The notes below the pieces were generated by a model. That model saw nothing but the letters and a program-made list of their open reading frames with translations. It was not told the DNA's origin and made no database searches. A program made the position numbers and the translations under genes. Shown here in pieces: positions 33,281 to 43,599 of a DNA stretch of 64,000 nt. Positions within the stretch are counted from its first letter, which is position 1; each line of letters starts with the position of its first letter. The DNA is from Phoronis australis. Lineage: Eukaryota; Phoronida; Phoronidae. The stretch is taken from positions 192,198-256,197 of the forward strand of contig NMRA01000598.1 in the NCBI GenBank assembly GCA_002633005.1, read 5' to 3'.

Positions 33281-33342
33281 TGGCGTACATGAAGTATTAT
33301 CCCACTCAACCTGTCTCGTGGGATATTACTTCATGTACGCCA
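33281..33342. repeat. Hairpin, 25-bp arms
   Basis: TGGCGTACATGAAGTATTAT plus CCCAC (33281-33305) pairs with 33318-33342 with one mismatch across a 12-base loop. The right arm belongs to the repeat family also seen at 3873. This could be an abutting pair of element ends or the head of a foldback. Confidence 0.8.
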
Positions 33343-33349
33343 CTCTCGT

Positions 33350-34917
33350 TTTGTTTTGTGCATTTATCTCATTAGGCAAGTCTTTGTGTGTTGCAGCGAT
33401 TATTTTACTCTTTCGTTTTGGCTTATACCCAGATGTCCCGCTATATTTTATCTTGGAAGTCACACGCTTTTCAAAACAGTTGTTCCATTGCCGAGAAAAC
33501 GGGTTTAGTAGGGACCAAAAGTTAAATCCAAATAAACGTCCGGGTGTGATTGGAAGTAGCTCGGTTGTACCAGTACCTGGGACGTTTTGCTCATATACAC
33601 GATATTGTAGACTTATAAATGACTCTACAGGCATTTAGTTTATTGTTAAAGGTTTACTTCAGATACGGCTTTGGTGTCCGTTTCTTAGTGAAACAGGAGA
33701 AAGGTTCCTACACTGTACATCTGTCAAATGGATAATTGTTCGGGATACCGTTAGTAACAAACAAGATAGAGTTTATGGGCGATTGAGGAAAATGAGACCA
33801 TGAAAACTGAATTGCTGCTGATGCGGAAAACACGTGGACGCATTTCCGGCCTTGCGTCCGTGCGTGGTGCTGCTTCCGCCTGTCTGACATATTTGATAGA
33901 CGAATGGATAAACACTCAAGTACATAATAATGAAGCGATATTTCGCAGTTTTTAAATTAAAGGCAGCGTAGTGGAATGTTTGAAGGGATAAAACACAAAA
34001 AGCATGGATTCCCACACACGCACCAGCAAAATTAGGAATGCCAGGTTGCACTAATATGCGCATGGGCAGTAAGAAGTGTGAACACGGAATTGAATGAATC
34101 GATGAATTAAAATAGGTGCCAATAGCCCCAACAGAAGTGATATTCAACTGTGATTTCAATGCAGCAAACAAAATTAGTTATACAGGATGAATATTTAAAT
34201 ATGTCTTTTCTGTAGTTTTTGACATTTTGAACCAATTGGAGTCAATTGAAATGGTGTGCTATTGCCGACACGCAATTTGTACTGTAAGCTGGCCACTAGA
34301 ATGATCGAGGGAAGGCTGTGTGTGTATACCATATTGAAATAAAGTTGTCTGTGATACAAAAATCATATATTACAAGTGCAGGTATTGTACCATCAAGTGT
34401 ATAAGAGCATAAATACAAACTAACATTGATGTTTCTTGTTTTTGAAAGCTATAAAAACTCTCATGCCAAGTCAGTATGGACAAAAACATGAAAAAACATG
34501 TCAAGAAAAACCCCAATAAGTAATTTTACAAAAGCAACAGCTATTACTTCCTTACAGGAAACAATAAAGATGTCATTTAATATTAGTAAAAAGAACAAGC
34601 AAAACAAACTACCCACCAAAAGTAATAAAATAAAGTTAAAGAATTTTCGTGATCACATATCCCTGTTTTGAGGAAATCAAAGGAGACCTTTGAACTATTT
34701 AATTTTTAACTTGATCGGGTCAAAAAATTAATCATCAGTAAAAGTACTGTTTTGCAGATTTTTCACTAGAGTTTCCCAATATTTCTTTTGAAAACTACTG
34801 AGATAGCGTCTATACTATCAAATCGCACAGGCGATCCTGACTCCAGACAAATTTTGACCAATCTGGAAGACAGTTGTGACTGCTGGGCCCCCCAAAGAAT
34901 GTCAATCCCAGGTTTAA
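33350..34917. other. No gene recognised
   Basis: A+T-rich, with overlapping short frames on both strands and no domain. Confidence 0.4.
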
Positions 34918-34918
34918 C

Positions 34919-36212
34919 AAGAGCAACGCAGAGCGTTGAAATGCGCCCACGAATGCACTGCAAATGGTGTGCTTATAGGGTCATTTATTTGTACCATAAA
35001 TATGGAAGCTAGATGGCGCAAAAACATACAATCCATCCAAAACCAGGAACATGCCATATTTCCTAAAAATCTGTCAAGGAACTTCAGAGAAACAAAGGAA
35101 AACATGTAATAAAATGAAATTGCAACTAGTGGGCACAATGTCCGTTGGATCTGCCTGAAAGTAGTCGTCGTCTGTTGTTATCTTCATATAAATACACTTA
35201 CTAAATTCAGTGAAGTGGGTTTAAGAGATACAACTATGGGCGCAAAACAAAACTACCACTAGGAGGCGCCACAGTAATCAGTCACCATCTTTCAACAAAG
35301 GTCGCCTTCACACTGAGAACATATATGCCAATTTTCAAATGATTTGGTTGATACAGGAATGCACACCAAAAGCAAGATTTGAAAACGGCAAAAGTGGCCA
35401 CTAGGTGGTGCAAAATACCTCGATTCCATCCAAAAAAAGGCAGATAGCATCATCACACTAATAAATGCCTATATTTAAAATTTTATGAAAATCTGTTGAG
35501 GACCTTTGAAGATACTGAGTTAAACATAAAAAAATAAAATTGACACTAGGGGGCACAGCAGTAGTCAGATCTGTCTGAAACTCGTCGTCATCCGTAGTCA
35601 ACATCACATAAATAAACTTACTAAATTAAGTAAAGATCCCGCCAACGGTTTAGGAGATACAGCCATAGGCGCAACAAAAACAAAACTGCCACTAGGAGGT
35701 GCAGCAGTAGTTGAAATCGTTGGAAAATCATCATCAACCGTCCTTTTCATAGTAAGCACATACATGCCAATTTTCACAATCATCCTTTGAGCGGTTTGGT
35801 TGATACAGGGGTGGATGCAAAAAAACAGACCTCAAAACAGAAAAAAATGGCCACTAGGTGGCACAAACTATGTCGGATCCATCCGAAAACGGGATGATAG
35901 TGTCATCTCACTAATAGGTGCCTACATACCAAATTTCATGAAAATCAGTTCATGACTTGTGAAGATACAAAGGTAAGCGTAAAAAACTAAAATTGCCACT
36001 AGGGAACACACCGGTAGTCGGATCCGTCCGAAAGTTTGCTCATGCCGTCCCATTCATAAATGGAACATATATGCCAAATTTCATGAACGTACGTCAACGG
36101 ATTGTGGAGATAGAACAGCGGATGCCGGACGGACGCCGTCCGGACGGAAGGACGGACGGAGATGACGGCATAATGCCTCCACATACAGTATAAATATGTA
36201 GGCGCATAAAAA
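34919..36212 (+). repeat. Composite repeat copy A with CTCF-like motif array
   Basis: The copy runs from GAGCAACGCAGAGCGTTGAA to a terminal hairpin around TATGTAGGCGCATAAAAA. Inside, a core of type CCACTAGGNGGC recurs at 35256, 35398, 35543, 35689, 35851 and 35996, all in one orientation, 142-162 bases apart, separated by diverged copies of shared text (ATGCCAATTTTCA, GGAGATAC, AAATTTCATGAAAA). The 3' end has a GGACGG-rich tract (36126-36160). Related copies lie at 39048 and 46726. It begins only about 215 bases downstream of the ARL15 stop codon. Confidence 0.85.
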
Positions 36213-36427
36213 GTAGCTGGCTGGTGAAAGATTGATGGGTAACGTGGACAGACACAGTCGGAGCACTGATAATTCCCAGAACCTTTTGTTTCCTCCACGC
36301 AAACATGAGGTCTTCAAATATCAAATCACTACACACACATCACATGGACAATAAGTTCTAGCACGGCGACAGTCTACACACAACAGGATGACAGGAAACA
36401 GCCACGAAATGCCAAGTAAGTTACAGA

Positions 36428-36619
36428 CTACACCATATTCGCGCTCTCAGCAGAGGGTGGGGATTGGTCATCCTCTGCATCTTCAGTCAGCTGACTCAAC
36501 AGTAAAAAATTGAACTTCTCGAAACCTTCCTTGATAGAAGCGACATCTTTTGTGCTGCCCGCATGTAGTACCCACTGGCGACCAGCGCAAAGTTGGCTGA
36601 GATCCATCATATTGGACAC
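36428..36619 (-). CDS. ARL15: ARL15 last coding exon
   Basis: It begins after the acceptor TTGACTTCAG, in phase 0, and reads VSNMMDLSQLCAGRQWVLHAG before a TAG. It encodes the C-terminal strand and helix of the GTPase fold and an acidic/serine tail. The RQWVLHAGS region aligns with the ARL15-typical KRWILQPCS stretch. Confidence 0.85.
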   Translation of the reverse strand: MSNMMDLSQLCAGRQWVLHAGSTKDVASIKEGFEKFNFLLLSQLTEDAEDDQSPPSAESANMV

Positions 36620-39600
36620 CTGAAGTCAATGAACAATAGTTAAAAGTGGAATTACAATGTCTATCAGAAACAGATGATCAGTTGAACATAATTAAAGAGG
36701 CACTTCCAACTTCTGTGAAGCAAAATGGTAAAATGAACATGCTCATGTCTGGCATAAATGTATGCTTAAGTGAACAACAGTTATTAAGTAGCATTTCAAC
36801 ATTTGACAGAAACCTATGGCAAAATGAGCAATACATAAAGTGGCATTTCCATGACTATTGAAACTGAACATGGTAAAATGAACATTAATAGTTAAAGTGA
36901 GATTTCAAGGTGTGTCAGAAACTTTTAGAAAAAGAAATTGAGCTACTACTTTACTACTTTAACTTGTTAGCTTGCAAACAGTCAATTGAACACTGGAAGA
37001 TCAAAGTAATGTGTACATACTTACAGTGTGAGCAAGTGTTTGTGTGTGTATATATAAAATAGACTGAATCGTTGATTGATTTAATTTACTAGACCACTTG
37101 CTTGGGAAACACATTTACCTCTTCAGTAGACCGTGCATTCGGTTTATCTTGGCAACTAGCCAAAATCAAACAAGGTAGACCAGCCAAAGACTCGGCTCTT
37201 AAAATATTTCCAAGATCGCTAGCTGCTTCTTTAATGGTGACCTCGTCGTCGGCGCTGTCAACAACGAAAATCACTCCTTGAGTATCGTCTAAGTAGTGCT
37301 TCCAGTACTGACGGACATTATCACCCCCTGGGAAGAAAGACAAACAGTGAAGTTATCTCCCCCTGAGAAGACCGTGACAAACAATGGAGAATTGTGACTG
37401 CTCTATTGTAATAGCTAACAGGATTGTTTCCTGGAAGACTACAAAATGACAATTTAAGGTTGATGAACACCTAGAGCCAACTCTTGGTCATCACAAGTTC
37501 AATGTGATTATGATTCTCACAGCTCATTTTTGGCATTTCGCTCAGGGTCTGAACTCATTCCACAAGGGTGGGATTATTAGGATACTAGTGCCCAGACTGG
37601 TTACACAGGGTGATGACATCATCTGCATGCCAGGTCACAGACGCTGTTGTTTATGGATATGTAGGCGTATCTTTGGCAAATGTTAGTCAATTTTCACCAA
37701 AAACATACCATTGTGGTCGACATAACCTAAATTTATGAATGACTTTGAAAATTTAAGTAGAAAAATGCAACAGATAACCAATGCCCAGGCACAACCCACT
37801 CACAGACAGCAGACGGCTTATCGCTGTCATAAAACGTGAAGCTAAAACGTAAACAAACCACTGCATACATGTACTTGTAAATTGGCTGTCTGCAGTAACC
37901 TACCCCAACTTACGGACAGAAAGACGGACAGACGGATGCAGGACTTCAGACACTGAGCGGAATGTGGACAAGAACCGTGTAAAGTGAAATCGGCTGTTAT
38001 TTAAACGCTGATTTCCAATAACGACCTGTCATAATTTGCCACTCCGGATGTGGTTCTTCTTCACATATTCAGCACCCAACATGGGCAGATGCGAGATTTT
38101 ATTTTGTAACATTTCTCAATAAAGATAACACTGAAGAAAGCCTTAGTCCATTCGTAGTTTTGTTTAAACAGTGTAGATGTCATAAAGTATCATCAGGAAA
38201 AGTTCAAATGATTTCCAACAGGGCGATCGACATTTGAAAAATAGAAACATGACAACTTTGAAAATTATTCTGTGCAAAATAAATGAATAGTTCCCACACA
38301 CAAACGGTGGCTTCCGTTTGCACAAATCCATCATGATAAGGGACTTCTGTGTAACGTTATCACGACGTGTAACTTCCGAGTGCACTGTCCTATTTGAACA
38401 GCCTCAAGTGGTCACAAAAGTCACAGCTCACATACATGTATTACAATATCCAAAGTTTCACACATTTTACCCCTGTATCCTTCTATCATACATGTAATTC
38501 TCCACCATGGTAGTCGCCTACTTATGACATCATGACCACATCCATAGGTTGCAACTATAAAATCCATCCCTATATCCAGAAAGTCATCCATTATGTAGAT
38601 TACCATCAGGTGCATCGTTAAAAAAGTCAACGGTGTTACGTCACTGTGTTGACTAGCAGTGATAGGATAGGAAGAATCTAAATTGTCAGTAGGTAAAATT
38701 CTGCCAAAAGTACAATTGAAAGCAGTTTCCCAACAATATGGTCTGTGAATGAGATGCTCTCTTTAGCATTCAATCATGTGATGACATCACCAAATGTTTA
38801 AGGCTCCTCACCCTATCATCAACTGCCAAATGCCAACTGCCAACTGCCAACACCCCTCCAATGATGACACGATACGCAAAAGGTCCCCAAACAAAAAGGC
38901 TTACTACGTTCAGTCTCTCAAGCGACCTCAAGGAAGAAGGCGCAACCAGGGGCACGAACTGATACACAAAGCTATTTGTCAACACAAAATGAAAGCTTTT
39001 TGTCTTCAGCAACACAAGACACGAGACAAGAATGAAAATTATACAATAGCAATGCGAAGTGTTGAAATGCGTCCACGAATGCACCGCAAATGATGTGCTT
39101 CTAGTTGTGTTTATCTGTATCATAAAAATGGCCACTAGATGGTTCAGAATACATTGAACTCATCAAAAAGTGGAAAGGTGTCATCGCCTCTAAAAATGAA
39201 TTGCCAAATTTTTTGAAAATCCGTCAAAGAACTTAAAAGACAAATGTAAAAAGGATGCCATTAAGAACTACAGCTGCAGTAGTCGTATCTATCCATCTGC
39301 TGACAAGTCAATAGGAAAACAACTGCAAAAACATCTTGCAAAGGGTTTAGAATATACAACCTTTGTTGCAAAAAATGTCACTAGGGGGCACCACAGTAGC
39401 TGGAGGAGTTTGAAAATCCACGTCAGCCATGCTTTTGCCAGTAGAAACTGCCAATTTCCATAATGATCCTCTGAATGGTTTGGCAGATACAGAAGCAGAA
39501 AACAAAAACAGACAAAAAATAATTAAAATGGCCGCCACTAGTTGGTGCAGAATATGTTGTTGAATGCATCACAAAAAGGAAAGATGTCGTCGTCTTCACT

Positions 39601-42476
39601 ATAGAAATTGGTTTGCCCAATTACAACACAAAGCATCAAGGAATTGTGAAGATAGAGAGGCAAAAGTAAAATTACCACTGGGGAGCACAGTTGTACAGTG
39701 TACATGTAGTTGGATGGGCCTGAAACTGGCCATCATTAGTTGCCATCTCCATAGAAACACATCTGCTAAATTTCAGGAAGATCTTGCAAAGGGTAAGGAG
39801 ATACAGCTGTGGACACAAAAAATTGCCTCTGGGAGAAGGGGAAGAGAGTAGTTGAACACATCTGAAAATCAACGTTAGCCTCAGTCTTCTCATCAGGAAC
39901 ACATCTCCAAATTTTAGTCATGATCCTTGCATTTGGTGGATGGAGAGGGTGATGTCAAAAACGGACTCAAAAATTGTTAAAATGGCTAAAGTGTGGCACA
40001 GAATAGGTCAAATCCACCCAAAAATGAAAGGTCTTGTTGTGTCCTTAATAAAAACCCATTTATTAAATTCCATAAAAATCTGTCAATGAGTTTCAAAGAT
40101 ACAGAGGACAATAGAAATATAAATTGTCGGTTCCATCCAAATCTCACCATTATCTGTTGTCCAACTTCATATAAATACACTTGCCAAATTTAACAAATAA
40201 CCTGCACAAGGTTTGGGAGATACAGCAACAGATGCCAAACACTGCCACTATTAGGTGTCACTATAGTCCAAATGGTCTGAAAATCATGATCAGCCATCTT
40301 CTTAACAGTAGAAACATAAACTACAATTTTCATCTTCAGAGTGTGGATAGAGGAGTGGATACCAAAAACAGACTCGAAAACAGTAAAATTGGATATTAGG
40401 TGATGCAATATACCTCGAATTCATCCCAAAATGGGAGGATAACATTATTTCACTGACGGACGCCTATGTGTCAAATTTCATGAAAATCTGTTCAGGACCT
40501 TTGAAGATACAGCTCAGCTAAACTTAAAAAAAAACTAAAATTGACTCTACGGGGTACACCAGTGGTCGAATCCGTCAATTTTATATAAATACACTTATTA
40601 AATTTAAAGATTCTGCAGTGGGTTTAGGAAATACAACAATGGGCACAGAGAAAAACAAAACTGCTACAAGGACGAGCCACAGAAGCCAGTTTTCACAATC
40701 ATCCTTGGAGTGGTTTGGTGGGCACAAAATTGGTGCGTCCAAAATTGGTGGGCACAAAATTGGTGCGTCCAAAATTTGTCCTCATCCAGCTTCATAGGAA
40801 CATATTTTCAGTTCAGTTTAGGAGATGCACAGACAGAGACTACAGCAATATGCACCCACATATAAAATACATGTATGTGGGTGCATAAAAATTCAAAGAA
40901 AGAGAGCACACAAACCTCCTAGTTCTTTGACATTCAGAATACAGTTTTCGAATCTCAGGGCTTTGATACTAAAACCTGAAAAGAAAACAGAAAATAAATC
41001 ATGAAAAATGTATAGGAAAAAGGGTCATATAGAGTGGTCCTGCATTTTGGAAACCAGTTTCTTCAACTGAATAATGAGCATCAAACTGGTTCTCAAATTC
41101 TGGGAGCTCTGTGGTTTTTGCTAAATGTGGATGACGGTGATGAAAACAATTCATAAAACATGCGCGCACCCAGGGGGGCTCGGGGGGCTTGAATGAGCCC
41201 CCCATTTGGCGAAGTAGGTAAAAAAGGTCCGGCTCCGAGTGACAAAAAGTCCGAGATAACTGGATGAAAGACCACTAAATAAGCGCTGTTTTGTTAGCAT
41301 AAGGTCCACAATGTCAAGATTCGAGACCCCCCAAATTGAAGGCTGGGTGCGCGCATGTAAAATGTACTGAATCAATGCTGAATTCAATAGATTTTGTCAA
41401 GTATAGTCGTGATTGCTTCTCATTAAATTAATTTGATAAGATAAAGAACTTTTGGAGCTTTTCCAGAACAAGCATTTTTTGTTTTGTGCAGAATCCAAAA
41501 ACCCAAACACCCAAACTTTACCCCAGTGTCCTCATCTTCCACCCTTGACAACCAAATTTGATCTTTGTATTAATATTTAATGCTGCAATGAACCGTATTC
41601 TGACTTTCTTTGCAGCCTACAGGTGTCAGGGCTTGGAATGACCAAGACAAAAATAGGATAGTTTTCCAGGCAACGTACTACACCATTGCGTTCTGATCAA
41701 TTCCTCGCTAGGAATTAACTGTGACAGCCATGCTCCTTTTGTGACTGAAACATACCCACAGGGACAAGCAACTTAATGGCCCTAGTCTGATGTAGTACCG
41801 CCGAGTTCTTTTCAAACCTCAAGATAAGACTACTCCCAAACAAGCAATGCTCCTTTTTGAGATAGCTTTCCATTTCCAAATCAAGTCACGGGCAACACAC
41901 ACACACAAGTAGTTACTTTCAAATTGGCAGTTTCAGGGTTGGCCAACTGAGCTCCCACGCATTTTCTTGATTCACTGATGGTTTCGACATTCGTATTGAT
42001 AGGGGTAATCTGAGTGCAAATGCAGTAACCCAAGATAAGAACCTATAAGCCAAATTCCATCCTGAAAATCCATAAAAACTCCAAGATGCAAGGGCAAACA
42101 TAAAAAGCTAAAAAACCGCCAGAGGACACAGTGGTAGTTAGATTCATCTGAGAATCCCTTGTGTCTTCCTGTCCATGATAAACAAATGCCTGTAAAGTAT
42201 CCAGAACATCTATTGAGGTGCTTTGGAGAAACGGCAGCGGATGCAAGACCCACAAGATGATGGCATATGCAACCAAACACACACACAAAGTCGTAAATAC
42301 AAACAGGCACAAGAAACCATCCAATCACCTGTGGTTGGCTCTATGCCTTCGACGCTCTCTCCACTCAGAAGTGCTAGAAGTGTGCTCTTCCCAGTGTTGG
42401 CCAGTCCTATACAAATGACTGAGAACTCATGTTTGGGTAAAGGGTCAGCCCTGCAGCACATCTTTTTGCAGAAGAG
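36428..42476 (-). CDS. ARL15: ARL15, ADP-ribosylation factor-like GTPase (four exons; first exon not found)
   Basis: Coding segments on the minus strand are 42476-42329, 40975-40916, 37327-37119 and 36619-36428 (stop TAG). All junctions have AG/GT and compatible phases. They total 609 bases, 202 residues plus stop; about 15 N-terminal residues are missing. The product matches ARL15 throughout: Cys-rich lead CKKMCC (putative palmitoylation, membrane anchoring), P-loop GLANTGKST, switch I threonines in EPTTG, VKELGG in switch II, and a C-terminal helix ending in an acidic tail. ARL15 is a Golgi/membrane-associated small GTPase linked in vertebrates to adiponectin secretion and CNNM magnesium transporters. 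The catalytic glutamine of classical ARFs is absent, as in other ARL15 (here GGGDN). The guanine-specificity motif reads SCQD where NxxD is usual. Introns carry composite repeat B and a MITE. Confidence 0.88.
36620..37118 (-). other. ARL15: ARL15 intron, 499 bp
   Basis: A+T-rich, no repeat or gene noticed; GT/AG ends. Confidence 0.8.
37119..37327 (-). CDS. ARL15: ARL15 central exon (switch II to G4)
   Basis: It enters after CTTCCCAG with two bases completing a glycine codon and exits at GAAGAG|GTAAAT. It encodes DNVRQYWKHY, then GVIFVVDSADDE, then LPCLILASCQDKPNARSTEE. The aligned human motif has NHQDKP, so the asparagine that contacts guanine is serine here. Confidence 0.88.
39048..40890 (+). 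repeat. Composite repeat copy B (diverged)
   Basis: It begins AGCAATGCGAAGTGTTGAAA, close to copies A and C, and ends at a perfect hairpin, TATGCACCCACAT paired with ATGTGGGTGCATA, followed by AAAAA. CCACTAG cores persist at 39132, 39378 (TCACTAGGGGGCAC), 39535 and 39675, but later ones are degraded. It lies inside the ARL15 intron, antisense to the gene. Confidence 0.8.
40717..40776 (+). repeat. 2 x 30 bp tandem repeat
   Basis: GGTGGGCACAAAATTGGTGC plus GTCCAAAATT is repeated exactly twice within composite repeat B. Confidence 0.9.
40916..40975 (-). CDS. ARL15: ARL15 60-bp exon (FSIKA to KELGG)
   Basis: This exon is too short for routine ORF calling. The acceptor TTTTCAG and the donor GGAG|GTTTGTG bound FSIKALRFENCILNVKELGG. 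It encodes the switch I-switch II connection and is flanked by composite repeat B on its downstream (left) side. Confidence 0.88.
40976..42328 (-). other. ARL15: ARL15 intron, 1.35 kb
   Basis: GT/AG ends. It contains the 201-bp MITE at 41158-41358; otherwise no feature. Confidence 0.75.
41158..41358. mobile_element. 201-bp MITE, perfect 16-bp TIR
   Basis: ACATGCGCGCACCCAG at the left is exactly mirrored by CTGGGTGCGCGCATGT at the right. Inside each end is a run of G or C (CAGGGGGGCTCGGGGGG, GACCCCCCAAATTG). It lies in an ARL15 intron. A short TAAA/AAAA flank is compatible with a target duplication, but this is unclear. Confidence 0.8.
42329..42476 (-). CDS. ARL15: ARL15 P-loop exon
   Basis: It follows the acceptor TTCATTTTCAG and ends ACAG|GTGATT. 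It encodes LFCKKMCCRADPLPK, then FSVICIGLANTGKSTLLAL with the GxxxxGKS P-loop, then ESVEGIEPTTG. It enters in phase 0. The preceding exon, expected to encode about 15 residues, was not identified upstream in this window. Confidence 0.87.
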
Positions 42477-42479
42477 CTG

Positions 42480-43299
42480 AAAATGAAACAAATGGAGTTG
42501 TGCATTAGATGATGCATGAATGTGTATATTAGGGGAGTGCTCCATCGTTTCTTGTGAGAAAAGCAAGATCTCCCATGATCTTGCAAAACCAGTCACGTTA
42601 TGAGCAGGTGTTAAAATATCCAGTTAATTAATGGTGGTTACCTATAGCTAGTACACTTGTCACAAATTGGACTCTCCTCAATAGTGGAGGTAGAAAAACA
42701 CATTGCCTGAATGACTTAGTTTCTAATCACTAAGCAACTTACATGTACATACAGCTGAGATCAGGACAGGCAACCGCGACCGTAGCCGTTACTCAGCTGA
42801 TTTACTTTGAACTTAACATTAATATCTACCGTAATAACATGTTTTATTTTTCAACTGGTAGGCGAAAGATTGACAGCAAATGTCAACAGCCAAAGATGTC
42901 GCCAAAATATCCCTACACCATTTTAAGCTACTATAAAAATAGGATTAATTACAGAAATGACGGTGGTAAAAGAAAGTAAAAAAACGAATTCTGCTATTTG
43001 ATATTAAACGTCGTAATGTTACTTAAAATGCATTGTTAAACTATGCGCAGTTTGTTGTGATATCAGCCACGGACTGGATCAACCGTAAAACTTTAAATTG
43101 GCCTAAAGATGGTAAATCATGATTTTATTTCAACACAAAATACCGGTACTGATAATCTGTGGTACCGCACTGAGGGTGGCATTTACTGGCACGGTTGGAT
43201 ACAACACAGCACCAAGGGGTATGCAAAAATTTGAAGATCGATAATATGAATCAGTTTTCAGCAAAGGCAATTGAGCCTCACCCTTCACCACGAACGGTC
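42480..43299. other. No gene recognised
   Basis: The missing ARL15 first exon was sought here on the minus strand without success. Only short frames. Confidence 0.4.
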
Positions 43300-43596
43300 A
43301 AAGCAGGAAGTATGCATGGGCTTTTTGGGAACATTTTTCTGCTTTGTCTGCGAATTTGTTGCGAACTCGCTGGAGCAGGACATCGTGAATAGCATTAGAA
43401 GAAAGAATAATTGCTAATGGTTTGTTGAAACACTGTTTTGTGTAACTTTATTGAGTTTTGTGTTTGATATGGATGGCTTAAGCGAGGTTGTGGAATTCCT
43501 TGTCCCGAGTGTCATACCTTATTACCATATTATATAGTCATGGTTTATTGGAGGACGATCAGAAGCTGAGAATGCCTGTGGAACAAAGGTGTTGTT
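43300..43596 (+). repeat. Interspersed repeat copy (family F), inverted relative to 51288-51545
   Basis: From TTTTTGGGAACATTTTTCTG through GGTTTGTTGAAACACTGTTTT and GAGTGTCATACC to GATCAGAAGCTGAGAATGCC, it matches the reverse complement of 51288-51545 over almost 300 bases. The right end corresponds to the CACAGGC terminus of the foldback at 51.3 kb. The opposite terminus was not found. Confidence 0.75.
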
Positions 43597-43599
43597 TTA

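Larger units (their letters stand above)
37328..40915 (-). other. ARL15: ARL15 intron, 3.6 kb
   Basis: GT/AG ends. The right half is occupied by composite repeat B (39048-40890). The left half shows no gene; a short AACTGCC-type tandem lies at 38820-38850. Confidence 0.75.

Noticed and set aside
35999-36336. Stacked minus-strand frames over the GGACGG-rich tract
   Set aside because: Low-complexity end of composite repeat A.
39048-40890. Helitron call for the composite repeats because of the 3' hairpin
   Set aside because: There is no TC start, no CTRR end after the hairpin, and the hairpin is followed by AAAAA; the class remains open.
41972-42596. Several overlapping frames in all directions at 42.0-42.6 kb
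   Set aside because: Only 42329-42476 (minus) is supported, as an ARL15 exon; the rest is intron or antisense.
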